A stretch of DNA of 64,000 nt from Carettochelys insculpta. Its lineage: Eukaryota; Chordata; Testudines; Carettochelyidae. Of this stretch, positions 46,121-57,130 are shown piece after piece. Location: the NCBI RefSeq assembly GCF_033958435.1, contig NC_134138.1, positions 185,291,298-185,355,297 of the forward strand, given 5' to 3'. The notes beneath the pieces are model-generated. The model ran no database searches. It was not told the origin of the DNA and saw only the letters and a list, made by a program, of their open reading frames with translations. Made by a program: the position numbers and the translations under genes. How positions within the stretch are numbered: the stretch's first letter is position 1; each line of letters begins with the position of its first letter.

Positions 46121-49100
46121 ATTCACTGACACTATCTTCATCTTGCTCTGGCCCACAGGTCAAAGTGAGAGATGGAGGGTTCTGCCTGCCATGTGTGAAG
46201 TGTTAGGCAGAGGGGGAGCTGCCATGTTGATCTGGGATCTCTTGGCACCTCTCTGGTCCAAGACTGCAGTGGGGACCTCAGATCAGCATTCTTGCTCTGC
46301 AGATACACAGGGTCGTGCTGAACAGCACTTGCTGAGCACTGCACTGGGCCAACAGGCAAGACAATGTGGCCATACAGGCAAGCACCTCAGGTAGAGCCCA
46401 GATCATGGCAGATGTTGTGGGGGTAGAGTCAGCCAGGTCAGTGACTTATGATTCACTGAAGTCACTAACTCACAAAGGTATATGGCTCAATATAGCAGGG
46501 TGGTGCTGGCTCCAGAGGACATTAGTATACTTAAGCAGTAACCATTTGTAGAGAAGCACATTTCTGACCTGAGTTTGGAAGATATACTCAAATTAAGTTA
46601 ACATAAGTTAGTTACTGACATCATGGTACATTTGGCTCATTCAGGTTGGGATGGCCTGTGCTAACAGACTGCATGTAACATCAATATCAAGGTCTTCAAA
46701 AATGTTAAGGGCCCTGTGGTTGAGCATTGGCCAATTTTGAAGCCCAGAACAATGAATTAATGCCGTGAGTGTGGTGAGGTAAACTACAACTGTTCCAAGC
46801 CGTAAGAATAGCCCATTTCTTCTACAGGAGTCGCATCACCTTCTCCAAATGAAAGAGAACTGAAAGGATCCTTTATTACACAAGCATTTCATTTGTATAA
46901 GATAGAAAATGTATCCCGGACTATGTGTAACTTTCATAGCTCATTTGTGACTTTTCCCTTGAAGAGTTATTCCTCCACCTGACTTTGTGGCAAGAAGTTC
47001 AGATCCTATATAAACCCGGAGTGCATTGTTTGTTTCCAAATGATTTAGAACTTCCAGCTGCAAATAACCCAAACAGACAACAGGAAGTGGTAAGTGAGGT
47101 ACTAATTTTGTCTCATTCTTGTTTGGCAAACATCATATATATGTCACATTTTATAAATAAATATGTTTATAGCATGTATATGTGTGTGCATAGATGTATG
47201 GATGGAGATTTTTTTTTTTAATGCTGTGGCTGCGTAGGAGGCAAGGAAGAGGTTTCTTGTTTCTCCACCACAGTCTCCACAAAAATTTAGAAAGTAGACC
47301 TGCTCCAGACTGTACATAGCCTGGCTAATCTAGATTGCTTTTGCTCAGTAAGCATAGGGAGGCCATCCTACCGTGAAGAACTGCTGCGTTATTTGTAGAT
47401 AACATTGGTTGGGATGGGCAAACTAACTGCTTCCATGTAGGGAGTAAAGTTATAGAATGCAGGTGAAAACTTTGCTAGAAGAGGGATGGCCCTGGGCATT
47501 TTGCTGCCAAAGGTGGAAAATACTTCTGTCTGAGCAAAAAAAAACAAACCAAAACCAGACAAGTGATAAGATGTCCTCCTTGATACCAATTTGGTGCCAC
47601 CAAAAGTTGACATCCAGGGCCACTGCCATGATGGTCCAGCAGCCAGCCCTGTATTAGAATTTCTGTGGGCGTCACTCACTGATGAGAATCTGGATGCGTT
47701 GAAAGAACTTCAGACTACAATGTGGTTTGTCCCACATTCTCCCTGGCTGGTGAAGGACAGGAACTCCATTGCTGCCACAAACCATGAACATCTCTCTTAG
47801 AGAAAGCAGATAGCCACTTTTTTAACACGCAAGCACATGTAAAAATGAACAGGTACCGTAGTGTGTTAAAAAAAACACACCAAAAAAAACAGATTGGAAA
47901 TGTCGTTCATTAACACAAGTTCTGTATTTTGCTAGATGTAATCCTCTGATTTACTTATGCAGCCTGGAATACTAGGGACTGGTAATGAGATATACAGGCT
48001 TTCATCCGTATATTAGCAGTTCAAATCTAGCTCATTTTAGTGACAGCCAAAAGTTCTGTGCATCTGATGACTATGTGATAGACTATGTAAAATAAGTTAG
48101 TGTCCCCAGTCTAGCTACTTAAATACATATGTCCATATCACAGAAATACATAATCACAGCGGGTGGAACTGTTGACACTGGAGTTAAAGCATCAAAGGAC
48201 TAAATGGGCACAGACAATGAAGTAGTGGTCAGGGCTGAGACACACAGGTGGAGTAGCATGGAAGAGTTTATCCTAGTGGTGCCTGTGCTGTATAATCGTG
48301 TGAATAAGTAATGAAAATATTAGCTCTTCTTCAGCACTTTTCATCAAAGCAATTTACAAAGGATGTCCATAGAGTATCTCAGTATCCAGGGCTGTGAATA
48401 TACAGTGCTTTTCATAAACACTTCAGTTGTTTAATGAAGAGAAAGTGGTGGATGATGAAAAAAAAACATTGTCTAGCATTTTTCACCCAAAAGGTCATTG
48501 GGTCAGTCTGTCTGTCTATCCTCACAGTGAAAGGCAATCAATGGTTAAGAGTATATAGCAACTCTAAGTAATAGTCTAGTACAAGAACTAGAGCACAAAT
48601 CATAATTACCATGTTCCTCCTTTGTCTAGTTGAAACTGCTGTGGGAATTTAGGTAGGTATAATATATTTACCTCGGATGAAATTTGGCTAGGATATCCAG
48701 ATCAGAAGAGCCCTGCAAACCCATGGATATCCACTTTGTATCTGTGGATGTCAGTGCAGATAGCTGCAGCTCATTTTTGGAGCTACAGATGTGGCTGCAG
48801 ATACAAATTTTGTATCCGCATATGGCTCTACAGATGAGATGTCCTGATCCTGTGATTCCTAATTTATTTCTGTTAATAAGAATTTCCTAATCAAAGCAGT
48901 CTGATTAATTAATACAATAAATAACTAGCAAAATTGGCTCAATTCCAGCAGAAGCCCACCAAAAAGAACCCTTTGTACACTCACCCATTTTAAAGCCTGT
49001 GTAAGCATATGGCTAAGCCTTGTGCCATGAAGTCAACAAATCTGTGTCTCATCAGCAGGGAGGAATAAAGCCAGAGTCAAAGTCCCACATTAAAAATGTC

Positions 49101-50803
49101 CTGCCAGCAGGTTGTTGTTAGTTCAAGTACTTAAGCTAATTACAACCTTGATGGTATCTCCAAGGAGCAATGCAGTTGTTTAGACAGTGAGGACCCAAGC
49201 TATATGAGTTTATTTGCCAAAACTTGTACAGGTAACCCCTGTAGATTACAGAAAACAATTGCCATGTATTCTTTGTGAAGAACTTCGCAGAGCAAATGGG
49301 CTGCTGAACTAGCACATTCTTTACTAGCTACAGTTTCTAAATTCTTTTCAGTTATATACTTGTATGGTAATGTACATTGAAGCGAGCTAATCTGAAAGTG
49401 ATGAAGACCTACCTAACTACAGCAAAATCCACATCAAAAGGTGTTATCTCATAACCAACGCTGAGGCAAAACTTTTGGGGAACACTGGCGCTACTCAGTT
49501 TTCTTCTAAAGAAAAACGTCAAAAGGTTATTAGTGTCCAGGTCTTACATTTACAATGCAGCCCCAAAATTAGTGTGTGAGCTAATATTCAATGGAATATT
49601 TTAGTGTGACATTTTCCAGTACAAAGTGCTGTTTATCACTGAGCACAGTACTTCTACAAACACACTGTGAAACAGGTGGACCAATGTTCTTTACACCATT
49701 TGAAACACCTGACCAAACACTTGGTACTTATTATACACATCTCAAAGTCCTTTAAAAGTTAGTGCTTCCAGCAGCTGCAATGGAAATAAAGCAACTTCCT
49801 TTGAAGGAAGTTTTACAAAACGTATTGTCTTTGGCCAACCTTTTCTGGTGTTTTTGGCTGGCTGAGATGCAACTTGCTGTTAATGTATTATCCAACATTT
49901 ATTTCTGCTCTTAAAAAGAATCTTCAGAGAGGGTAATTTCATATGTGAACAAAACGTCTTACATGAGACAAGTACTGCATAATGTATGCAATATACCAGC
50001 AGCCTCTGAAGTGTGAAAGTTGTTTTCTTTCAGTATTTTAATTTTTTCATTTCCCTGGTGTACAATTCCAAATCACATGGTGGGAAAGGCAGCAGGTGCA
50101 GGGGCACCCATGTCTTAAAAAGAAACAAGGCATGATAACCATTCCCTCTGACTACTTCTCAGAACATTTCCTCTTAGGCTCATTCATCCAATTCATTCAC
50201 ATCTGTAAAAGTAAAATCACTGGAAAAAATAACCCTAAGGGCACTATAGTATTGGCAGTGTGCTAGAACAGAAAGAGCACAAGATGGAAATTGCATGGAA
50301 AGGAGTAAAGAACATTTAATTTCCAACTTAAACAGTTCAGTTTAGAAAACTTTTCTTGGAAAGAAAAGGACAGGAGCATACACGATGATTTCATTTCCAC
50401 TGACTGGATAGCATTTTGCTTTCCTATAATATCTACCTACCTACTGAGCTATTTCATGCCTCTACTGGGAGTTGTAAGTGGTTAGCACTTCTCAGAATCA
50501 AGGCCTAAAGGTCAAAGTCACCCTATAGTAGACCTTAAGCAAAGCACCATGCTCCACTTGAGCTGACTAAAGCCCTGCATTAAAGGTTTAACACCAATCT
50601 TTACTGGCCTGGCCAGAGGTAGGTCAGCAGATGTCTACACTTCAATTAAAAACCCACACCTGATTATGCTGCCTGACTCACACTAAGGGGCTGTCAAAGT
50701 GCAGTGTAGACATCTGAGCTCAGGCCAGAGTCCAGTTTCAAGCTTACAGTTAAACAGCCTCTTAGCTGAGACCATGGGTTTTAATTGTGGCATAGACATT
50801 CCC
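46121..50803. other. No recognisable gene
   Basis: The longest gap without a named element. It has frames up to 100 codons and no motif. A minor item is the palindromic GATACAAATTTTGTATC at 48800-48816 within a GGATATCCA-rich patch (48690-48840), a possible old repeat. Nothing else is supported. Confidence 0.45.
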
Positions 50804-50806
50804 TTA

Positions 50807-51237
50807 GGCTACAGCTACACGAGACATATCTGTTGACAGAAGTGACTGTTGGAAGGGATTTCCCACAAAACTGCCATCAACAGATTGCGTCTACACACAA
50901 AAGCAGATTGCAAGAGCAATCCACACTGTCAACAGAGAGCAGTCAGACTGCCCAACCGTCTCTTGACAGAATAGCTGATCAGAAGCTCTGCAAACAGGGC
51001 TGCCCGGTGAACCAGAAGCCCTGTCTGTCGATAAAAGGGCCCTGGAGTGTCTTCACGGCTGTTTTCTCAACAAAACTTTGTTAAGAGAGATGCTATACCT
51101 GACCAGGCAGAGGTATAATGCTGCCGGCAGATGTGCTGAGTTTTGACAACAAAGCATCTTTTGTGTGTAGATGTGTTGCAGGTTTTTCCAACAAAAGCCC
51201 AGTTTTGCTGCAAAAACCTTCTTGTATAGATGTAGCC
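50807..51237. mobile_element. Harbinger-like MITE, TGTCGACA subfamily, copy 3
   Basis: The left end GGCTACAGCTACACGAGAC and right end CTTGTATAGATGTAGCC are flanked by TTA on both sides (50804-50806 and 51238-51240), the preferred Harbinger target. The interior repeats CTGTTGACAGAAG, TGTCAACAGAGAG, TCTTGACAGA and CTGTCGATAAAAG boxes. Confidence 0.85.
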
Positions 51238-51254
51238 TTAGTGAGAGACAGTAT

Positions 51255-51417
51255 GACTACGTCTACACTAGAAGCATCTGTCTGCAAAAGTTACTGTCAG
51301 AAGAGCCTTTCCTACAAAACTTCTGTTGACAAACCACATTTTGTATATAGACGTTCTGTGACTTTTGGCTACAAAACCTCAGTTTTGTCTCTAAAACTCT
51401 CTAGTGTAGATGTAGCC
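51255..51417. mobile_element. Short Harbinger-like MITE, TGTCGACA subfamily, copy 4
   Basis: It opens GACTACGTCTACACTAGAAG and closes CTCTCTAGTGTAGATGTAGCC, 163 bp in all, 17 bp downstream of copy 3. Flanking triplets are TAT and TGT. The interior has GTTGACAAACC and TGTCTGCAAAAG. It is a deletion derivative. Confidence 0.75.
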
Positions 51418-51779
51418 TGTGTGGGTAGGGATGGGCAATTGTGGTATTTCATATTTAATGACTTTGCAATGTACTTCAGCCATTGGGATGTTCTCTAAAG
51501 AATCTTACTTTAAATCCAGGTGTGTGCTTTTCTCAGGAATAAGTAAATATTTTTTTTTAAAGTTAAAGGGCAGCTGATGCTCTGTATTAGAAACTGCAGA
51601 GCTGTCCCAGGAGCTATGCTGGCACAAGTGAGCCACCTGCATGCAGTATATTGTATGCTCTGGACTAGATATTCATCTGCACCAGGGATCCCCTTGCCAC
51701 AGCTGAGGAGAGTAGGGCAAAGTTGGCTTTAAGCAGGGGAACTGACAGTTTCCATAGACCTCCAGGCAAGAGGGGGTGG

Positions 51780-51810
<31 letters not shown>
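51780..51810. repeat. (GT)n microsatellite running into (GC)n
   Basis: About thirteen GT units followed by GCGCGC, a potential Z-DNA former and a likely polymorphic marker. Confidence 0.9.
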
Positions 51811-51811
<1 letters not shown>

Positions 51812-53164
51812 CTGCGCACATGCTCTGCACTCTGGAAAAGTGCCCACCTTAGGCAGGAGGGGCAGGGCTGGGGGCATCTGGTTTCACAGACTGCCATGCT
51901 TGCCCTCCACACCTCCACACTAAGAGCCCTGTTGAGTGCACGGTACGGTGCTGGGAGGGTGATTTAAAGGGTCCAGGGCTCTGGCTGCTGCAGTAGCAGC
52001 AGTAGCTGGCAGCCCCAGGCCTCTCTGAATCCCCAGGCCCCAGCGCAACTGCCCCCTTTGCTTTCCCCACCCACCCATCCAAGGGCCTGGCTTTAAGCCC
52101 CTTTGGCATCCACCAATCACCACAGCTTTCAGGTGCCAGTCTGATCCCTAGTGTACTTAGATCAATCCTGGAAATGCTTCCTCTCCAAAGCAACCCTGGT
52201 GTGTTGCGTATCTATTCCCCTTCATTAGAAGTTTCCCTCTCTCACTTACACGGCTCCTTTCTTTCCATCTCCTTACAGCGCATTCTCCTTCTGGTCATCC
52301 ACTACTCCACTTCCCATCCTCTTCTTCCTCTGCGTTTTTGTTCTCTCACTGCTGTTTTCATAGGCCCTCTCCTAAACAGAGCATAACCCATTCCGTGTCC
52401 AAGTCTGAGACGTGGAACAGTGATTTTCCCAATAGGCATGAAGCCCAGACCCAGCACAGTTACCCTGGACAACCATTGTGGTAAGTATACCTGAATAGAA
52501 AGACCGGATCCTGCAGACCTATATGTGGCTTCCATCAGGAAGGCAGGTGCTCAAGACCTTTAGACTCTGTGGAGTCTTCAGAGAGGATCACTGAGGAGTC
52601 AGTCCCTTATTGGTGGTTCTTCTGAAAGAGGATGGCTGATGGTGAGGACTTGAAGGTACGTAGATGGGATGTGGGATGACGAACGGATGGGATGATGATC
52701 TCCTTCTCCCTTGGCAGGCAGCAAGCGGACAGCGATGGACAGGCAAGATGCTGCTGATGTGGTGGATGGTGACGGATGGCCCACCCTGTGACGTACGACA
52801 CAGTCTTTTATAGACTCTTACATGGGAAAATCTGTATCTCATGATCCCTTGGTCGGAAAACAGTTCTGAGGTAACTGAAATGGTCAGAGGAAAAGGGCTG
52901 GAAAACCAGTTAGTTCTGGTTCCCCACTGTCAGTGACTGGCAATTCTAGCAGCCTGAGTTTCAAAATGGGATTTTAGTCAGGTGGTAACAATTCCATTTT
53001 GAATGTGATCACACAGTGATTATAAATACAGAATGTGTGTTTTAAACACAACTTAAAACAGCCTCTCTCCAAACTTTCATAGCTGTTCTGCTCCAGCCCC
53101 TGAGCTGCCATGAGTTCTGCTCCTGTTCTGACATTCCACAGGAATCACAATGGCTCTCACGATA
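51811..53164. other. No recognisable gene
   Basis: Moderately GC-rich to 52.1 kb, then mixed. Overlapping frames of 60-114 codons on both strands have no motifs. Confidence 0.4.
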
Positions 53165-53166
53165 TA

Positions 53167-53570
53167 CACTGAACTCTTTCCCCTCCAACAAACGTGGGAC
53201 AGTGAGGTTGCCGAATGTTCAAATAAGCCAGTTAATATAGAGCAGCTACGGGATCCCTGCCAGGGGTCCCACCAGCCCCACAGCTGGGACACAACAGGAG
53301 CACGGAGCTCCAGCAACAGCTCCAGCCCCCTGGCCAGGGGAACTGTAGCAGCCTGGCGTGAAGCCCTGGTGGCAGCTCCTGCCCTGAGACCTGGCCTGGG
53401 GAACCCCAACAGCCATGGGGCTGGGTGCCCCTCTGGCAGCTTGTAGGAAGGCACTGCAAGTGCTTAGTTGCTTATGCGCTCAGTTCAGCTCTCAGAAGGG
53501 GACATGGGGTCGTGTTTGTGCCAGCTGAGAGTTCCAGCTGAACAAATACCGGATAAAACAGAGTTTACTG
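53167..53570. mobile_element. Tigger-like element with GC-rich interior
   Basis: The left end CACTGAACTCTTTCCCC and right end CGGATAAAACAGAGTTTACTG are inverse and bounded by TA (53165-53166 and 53571-53572). The interior is rich in CAGCTCC/GGAGCTG and CCAGGG words. Frames of 98-125 codons on both strands are artefacts of it. Confidence 0.65.
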
Positions 53571-53572
53571 TA

Positions 53573-55094
53573 CCTAGATCAACGAGGGTATGTTTTGCCT
53601 GACAGCAGCAAAACGGTTCCTGTCAATGGGATATATACACATGCACGTTAAAGAGAACAGTCATCACTGAGAGACAATCCTTCTTGTGGAAACATCTATA
53701 AGTGCTAAAGGGACACTTTAAGAAATCCATGTCCTCTTGTAAAACTAATTTTTTCCTTTTACAGTAACCTTCAGTATTTGGGCCATACTGGTTATCCCTA
53801 ATAGCTGAACATCCATAGTTAGTTAAATTGAATGAATGTAGAAGATGCTTATCATGTGACTATGCACAGAATGACTGTATGGTAAATTAACAATATTATA
53901 GCAGTAAGTAACTAATAACCACATGAAGAGACTCCCATCCAGCCAAACAGGAAATGGTTAAAAATAGCAGCGCAGCATCACTAAGGCAAACCACTTTATC
54001 AAACAAAAGGGAGCAAGCAATTTTCTACTAAAACAAAAACCACGGAAGACAAGGAATTATCACATACCAAAAAGGAAATCAAAACAAAGAAGAGAGTCCC
54101 AGGAAGAATCAGAGTTAAGCTTGATCCCATAAGCAGGCCCTACATGAGGCCTTAGAAGCAACCAGTGAAGTATCACGTGTGGGAGAGAGCTCTCCAACAC
54201 AAGTGCCTGACCCAAAAAGACAACTGAGAGCTGATTCACGCTTGCAGGCCAGGCCAAGAAATGATTATTCAGGCATCTAGACCTTAGATGCCATATGTAT
54301 TATACTATCTCTCACCACTTGACATCTGCTTTCAATTTCTATTTCAGTTATGACTAGACAATTTATGACTAGACAATAGCTCCCTTGAATGCAGCTGTGC
54401 AGTGGCAGGGAGGAAGCTGGGAGCCTCGCCATCCTTGCGTAACCGATCCAGAATGGCGTCCTTGTGCTTGCTTACCCCAGTAGCAAGTCAGTGGAAAGGG
54501 GAATGGGACTGCTGGGGTAAACAAGTTGGGTGGCTCTGCACGTGGAAGAAGAAAGGAGAGATATTCTGTACTCTTAAGCAGGTATCACAGATTGTGCTAC
54601 ACTCTCTGCAAGTAGGGACTGCTGGAAAGCAATCAGCTTCCTAGCTACATGCCCTAAGGCACTCCAGGACAAAACCAGAAACCAGCACTGAAGTGAACTT
54701 GTCTGCCAACTGAGAGGGCACTTCTTCGGCGGACAATGACACTGAATTTGTGACTGAGTGAAGGATAATTTTACTGGGGAGGCCAAAACTCAAACCTCTT
54801 GTAAAGTGACCTGGAATGTAACACTGAAATGACAACTGAACTGGCGCTGTTTCAAGAACATCAAAACTGATTGTTTCAGCTGTCCCTATGTGTGAAAAAA
54901 TTATGGCACATGAGTCCAGTGAGCTTTTCTTTTCTTTTCCTTTTCCAGATTAGCCATATTTGCTTGGCTTGACTCGAGCCTGAGGTGAGCTAAGTTAGCA
55001 CTGACAGGCTTTTGAAGAGGTCATAAGTTACGATCAGTGTACTCAGATAGCACACACAGTGTAGACGAATTTTTTATTGTGTTGCATGTTGAAT
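53573..55094. other. No recognisable feature
   Basis: AT-rich sequence, frames under 80 codons, no repeat that I can name. Confidence 0.4.
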
Positions 55095-55191
55095 AGTAAC
55101 AGAGAGGAAGCTGTGCTAGTCTATACACTATCAAAACAAAAAGCAGTCAAGTAGCACTTTAAAGACTAGCAAAATAGTTTATTAGGTGAGC

Positions 55192-55218
55192 TTTCGTGAG
55201 ACAGACCCACTTCCTCAG
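55192..55218 (-). ncRNA. Hammerhead-like core, left arm
   Basis: On the minus strand, CTGAGGA is followed by the hairpin A-GTGGG-TCTGT-CTCAC and GAAA. The pattern is the same as in the 26.8- and 4.5-kb copies and the family form. It has one more A than the textbook core, and no clear helix I or III. Confidence 0.35.
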
Positions 55219-55654
55219 ACCATAGCCAGACCAGAACAGACTCAATATTTAAGGCACAGAGAACCAAAAACAGTAATCAAGAAGGACAAATCAGAAAAAG
55301 ATAATCAAGATGAGCAAATCAGATAGTGGAGGGAAGAACTTTCGCACCGTTCTTCAAAGAGAAGCAGCTGAGCTGGCTTTTATATTCAAATTCAGCACAT
55401 TAACACATGGTTTAAACTGGGACGGTAACTTTCTGAGTCACTATAGGGGCTCATCTGCATACTTGGCTTAATCTAATTCTTTACCTCCCCCTCCACCCCT
55501 CCACTCTTTGATTTGCTCACCTTGATTATCTTTTTCTGATTTGTCCTCCTTGCTTACTGTTTTTGGTTCTCTGTGCCTTAAATATTGAGTCTTTTCTGGT
55601 CTGGCTATGGTTTGAAGAAGTGGGTCTGTCCCACGAAAAGAGAAGTTACTCACC

Positions 55655-55800
55655 TGTGGTAATGATGGTTCTTCGAGATGTGTCCCCGTGGGTGCTCCAC
55701 AATAGGTGTCGGGCTCGCCCGGCACCGCAGATCGGAAATCTTCTAGCAGTTTCTCCTGGATCGCGCATGCGCCGGCGCACGCCGCCCCCCTGCGCGCCCC
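55655..55800. repeat. DIRS terminal repeat, recombinase end
   Basis: GTTCTTCGAGATGTGTCCCC, GTGGGTGCTCCACAATAGGT, CCGCAGATCGGAAAT and CAGTTTCTCCTGGATCGCGC are inverse to the other end at 61436-61552. The repeat continues outward with a stretch (55640-55665) that is found again only in the internal complementary region. Confidence 0.85.
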
Positions 55801-55904
55801 TGGCCACATGCACGATCCGGTCCCCGCCAGTTCCTTGACCAACCGCCTCGGATGCTCCTGAAAAACATTAGACAGAGATCCGAAGCGGGGAGGATGGGCG
55901 GGTG

Positions 55905-56020
55905 GTGGAGCACCCACGGGGACACATCTCGAAGAACCATCGTTACTACAGGTGAGTAACTTCTCTTTCTTCTTCGAGTGGTCCCCGTGGGTCCTCCACA
56001 ATAGGTGACTACCCAGCAGG
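55905..56020. repeat. DIRS internal complementary region
   Basis: Its first half, GTGGAGCACCCACGGGGACA up to CAGGTGAGTAACTTCTC, is the inverse of the recombinase-side terminus. Its second half, TTCTTCTTCGAGTGGTCCCC up to CAATAGGTGAC, matches the Gag-side terminus read inward. It thus joins both element ends head to tail, as the DIRS replication model requires of the template for closing the circle. Confidence 0.8.
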
Positions 56021-56048
56021 AACCCAAGTAAGGAGGTGGGTAATCGGT

Positions 56049-57130
56049 TTATGTGCAGCTTGCCCCCGAGTGGACTGCTGTCGACAGACAGGTATCCTCT
56101 TGGAATACCCGAGGCAGGGCATAATGCTTGGCGAAGGTGTCATAGGATGACCAGGTCGCCGCTCTACAGATGTCTGTTAACGCGATGCCCTTGAAGAAGG
56201 CTGTTGACGCCGCCACTGCCCTGGTGGAGTGAGCCCTGGGTGGGGCCAGCAAAGGAGTCTTTCGAAGTTCGAAGCACATTTTTATACAGGACACAATGTG
56301 CTTTGAGATTCTCCGTGAAGAAAGACCTTCTCCCTTTGACCCAGGAGCGAGAGAGACTAGAAGCCTGTCCGTTTTCCGGAAGGACTTAGTTCTGCCTGTG
56401 TAGAAGGCCAACGCCCTCCTCACATCTAGGAGATGCAGGCATGCCTCCTTGCCGGAGCTGTGAGGCTTCGGGTAAAACGAGGGTAAAACTATTGGCTTGT
56501 TAAGATTGGACTCCGAAGAGACTTTTGGAACAAAGGCTGGGTGCAGCCTTAAGGTTACCACCTCTTTGAGAATACTGTGCAGTGCAGCGTTGCCATCACT
56601 GCCGCGAGCTCACTCACCCTGCGGGCTGACGTAGTTGCAAGGAGGAAGGTTGTTTTTATCGTAAGGAGACGTATGGGAACTGTGGCTAATGGTTCAAAGG
56701 GTGGACCCGATAGCGTGCTGAGCACCAAGTCCAAATTCCATGATGGTGGAAGTGGTTTCCGAGGCGGGGTGCAGGTTTACCAGCCCCTCCAAGAACCTGG
56801 TAACGATAGGATGGGCGAATACCGTGGGCCCTTCCTCTGTACGCCGAAAGGCTGATATACCGGCGAGGTGGACTGTTAGTGAGGATAGAGAAAAAACCCG
56901 CCTCTCTTGAGGTCCAATAAGTATTCTAGTATTACAGGTATAGGGACGTCAAGGGGAGCTAACTGCTTGGTGGAACACCAGGCTGTGAATCGAGTCCATT
57001 TCTGCTTGTAAGTCCTCTTGGTGGAGGTCCTTTGGCTACATTCCAGGACTTGTTGTGCTCCCTCTGTACATGTGCTCTTTAAGGAGCTGAGCCATTGATT
57101 AGCCATGCTTGTAGGTGCAGACCCTGAGGG
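56049..57130 (-). pseudogene. DIRS tyrosine recombinase, one or more frameshifts
   Basis: The N-terminal part (from about 57130) has SAM-like core-binding sequence, with RTYKQKWTRFTAWC and PVILEYLLDLK. The frame then stops near 56876 and resumes in another frame. The C-terminal catalytic region (56561-56049, 170 residues, open) has LDVRRALAFYTGRT, then AHSTRAVAAS with the H-x-x-R pair, then ICRAATWSSYDTFAKHYAL with the expected nucleophilic Tyr near its end. A second frame change lies around 56600-56860. The enzyme would join the circular DNA copy to the host. The reading frame ends about 30 bp before the internal complementary region, as usual. No intact protein is made from this copy as it stands. 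Confidence 0.85.

Noticed and set aside
55468..56001. 177-codon minus-strand frame as a separate gene
   Set aside because: It runs through the DIRS end, its internal complementary region and the host repeat, so it is a by-product of those repeats.
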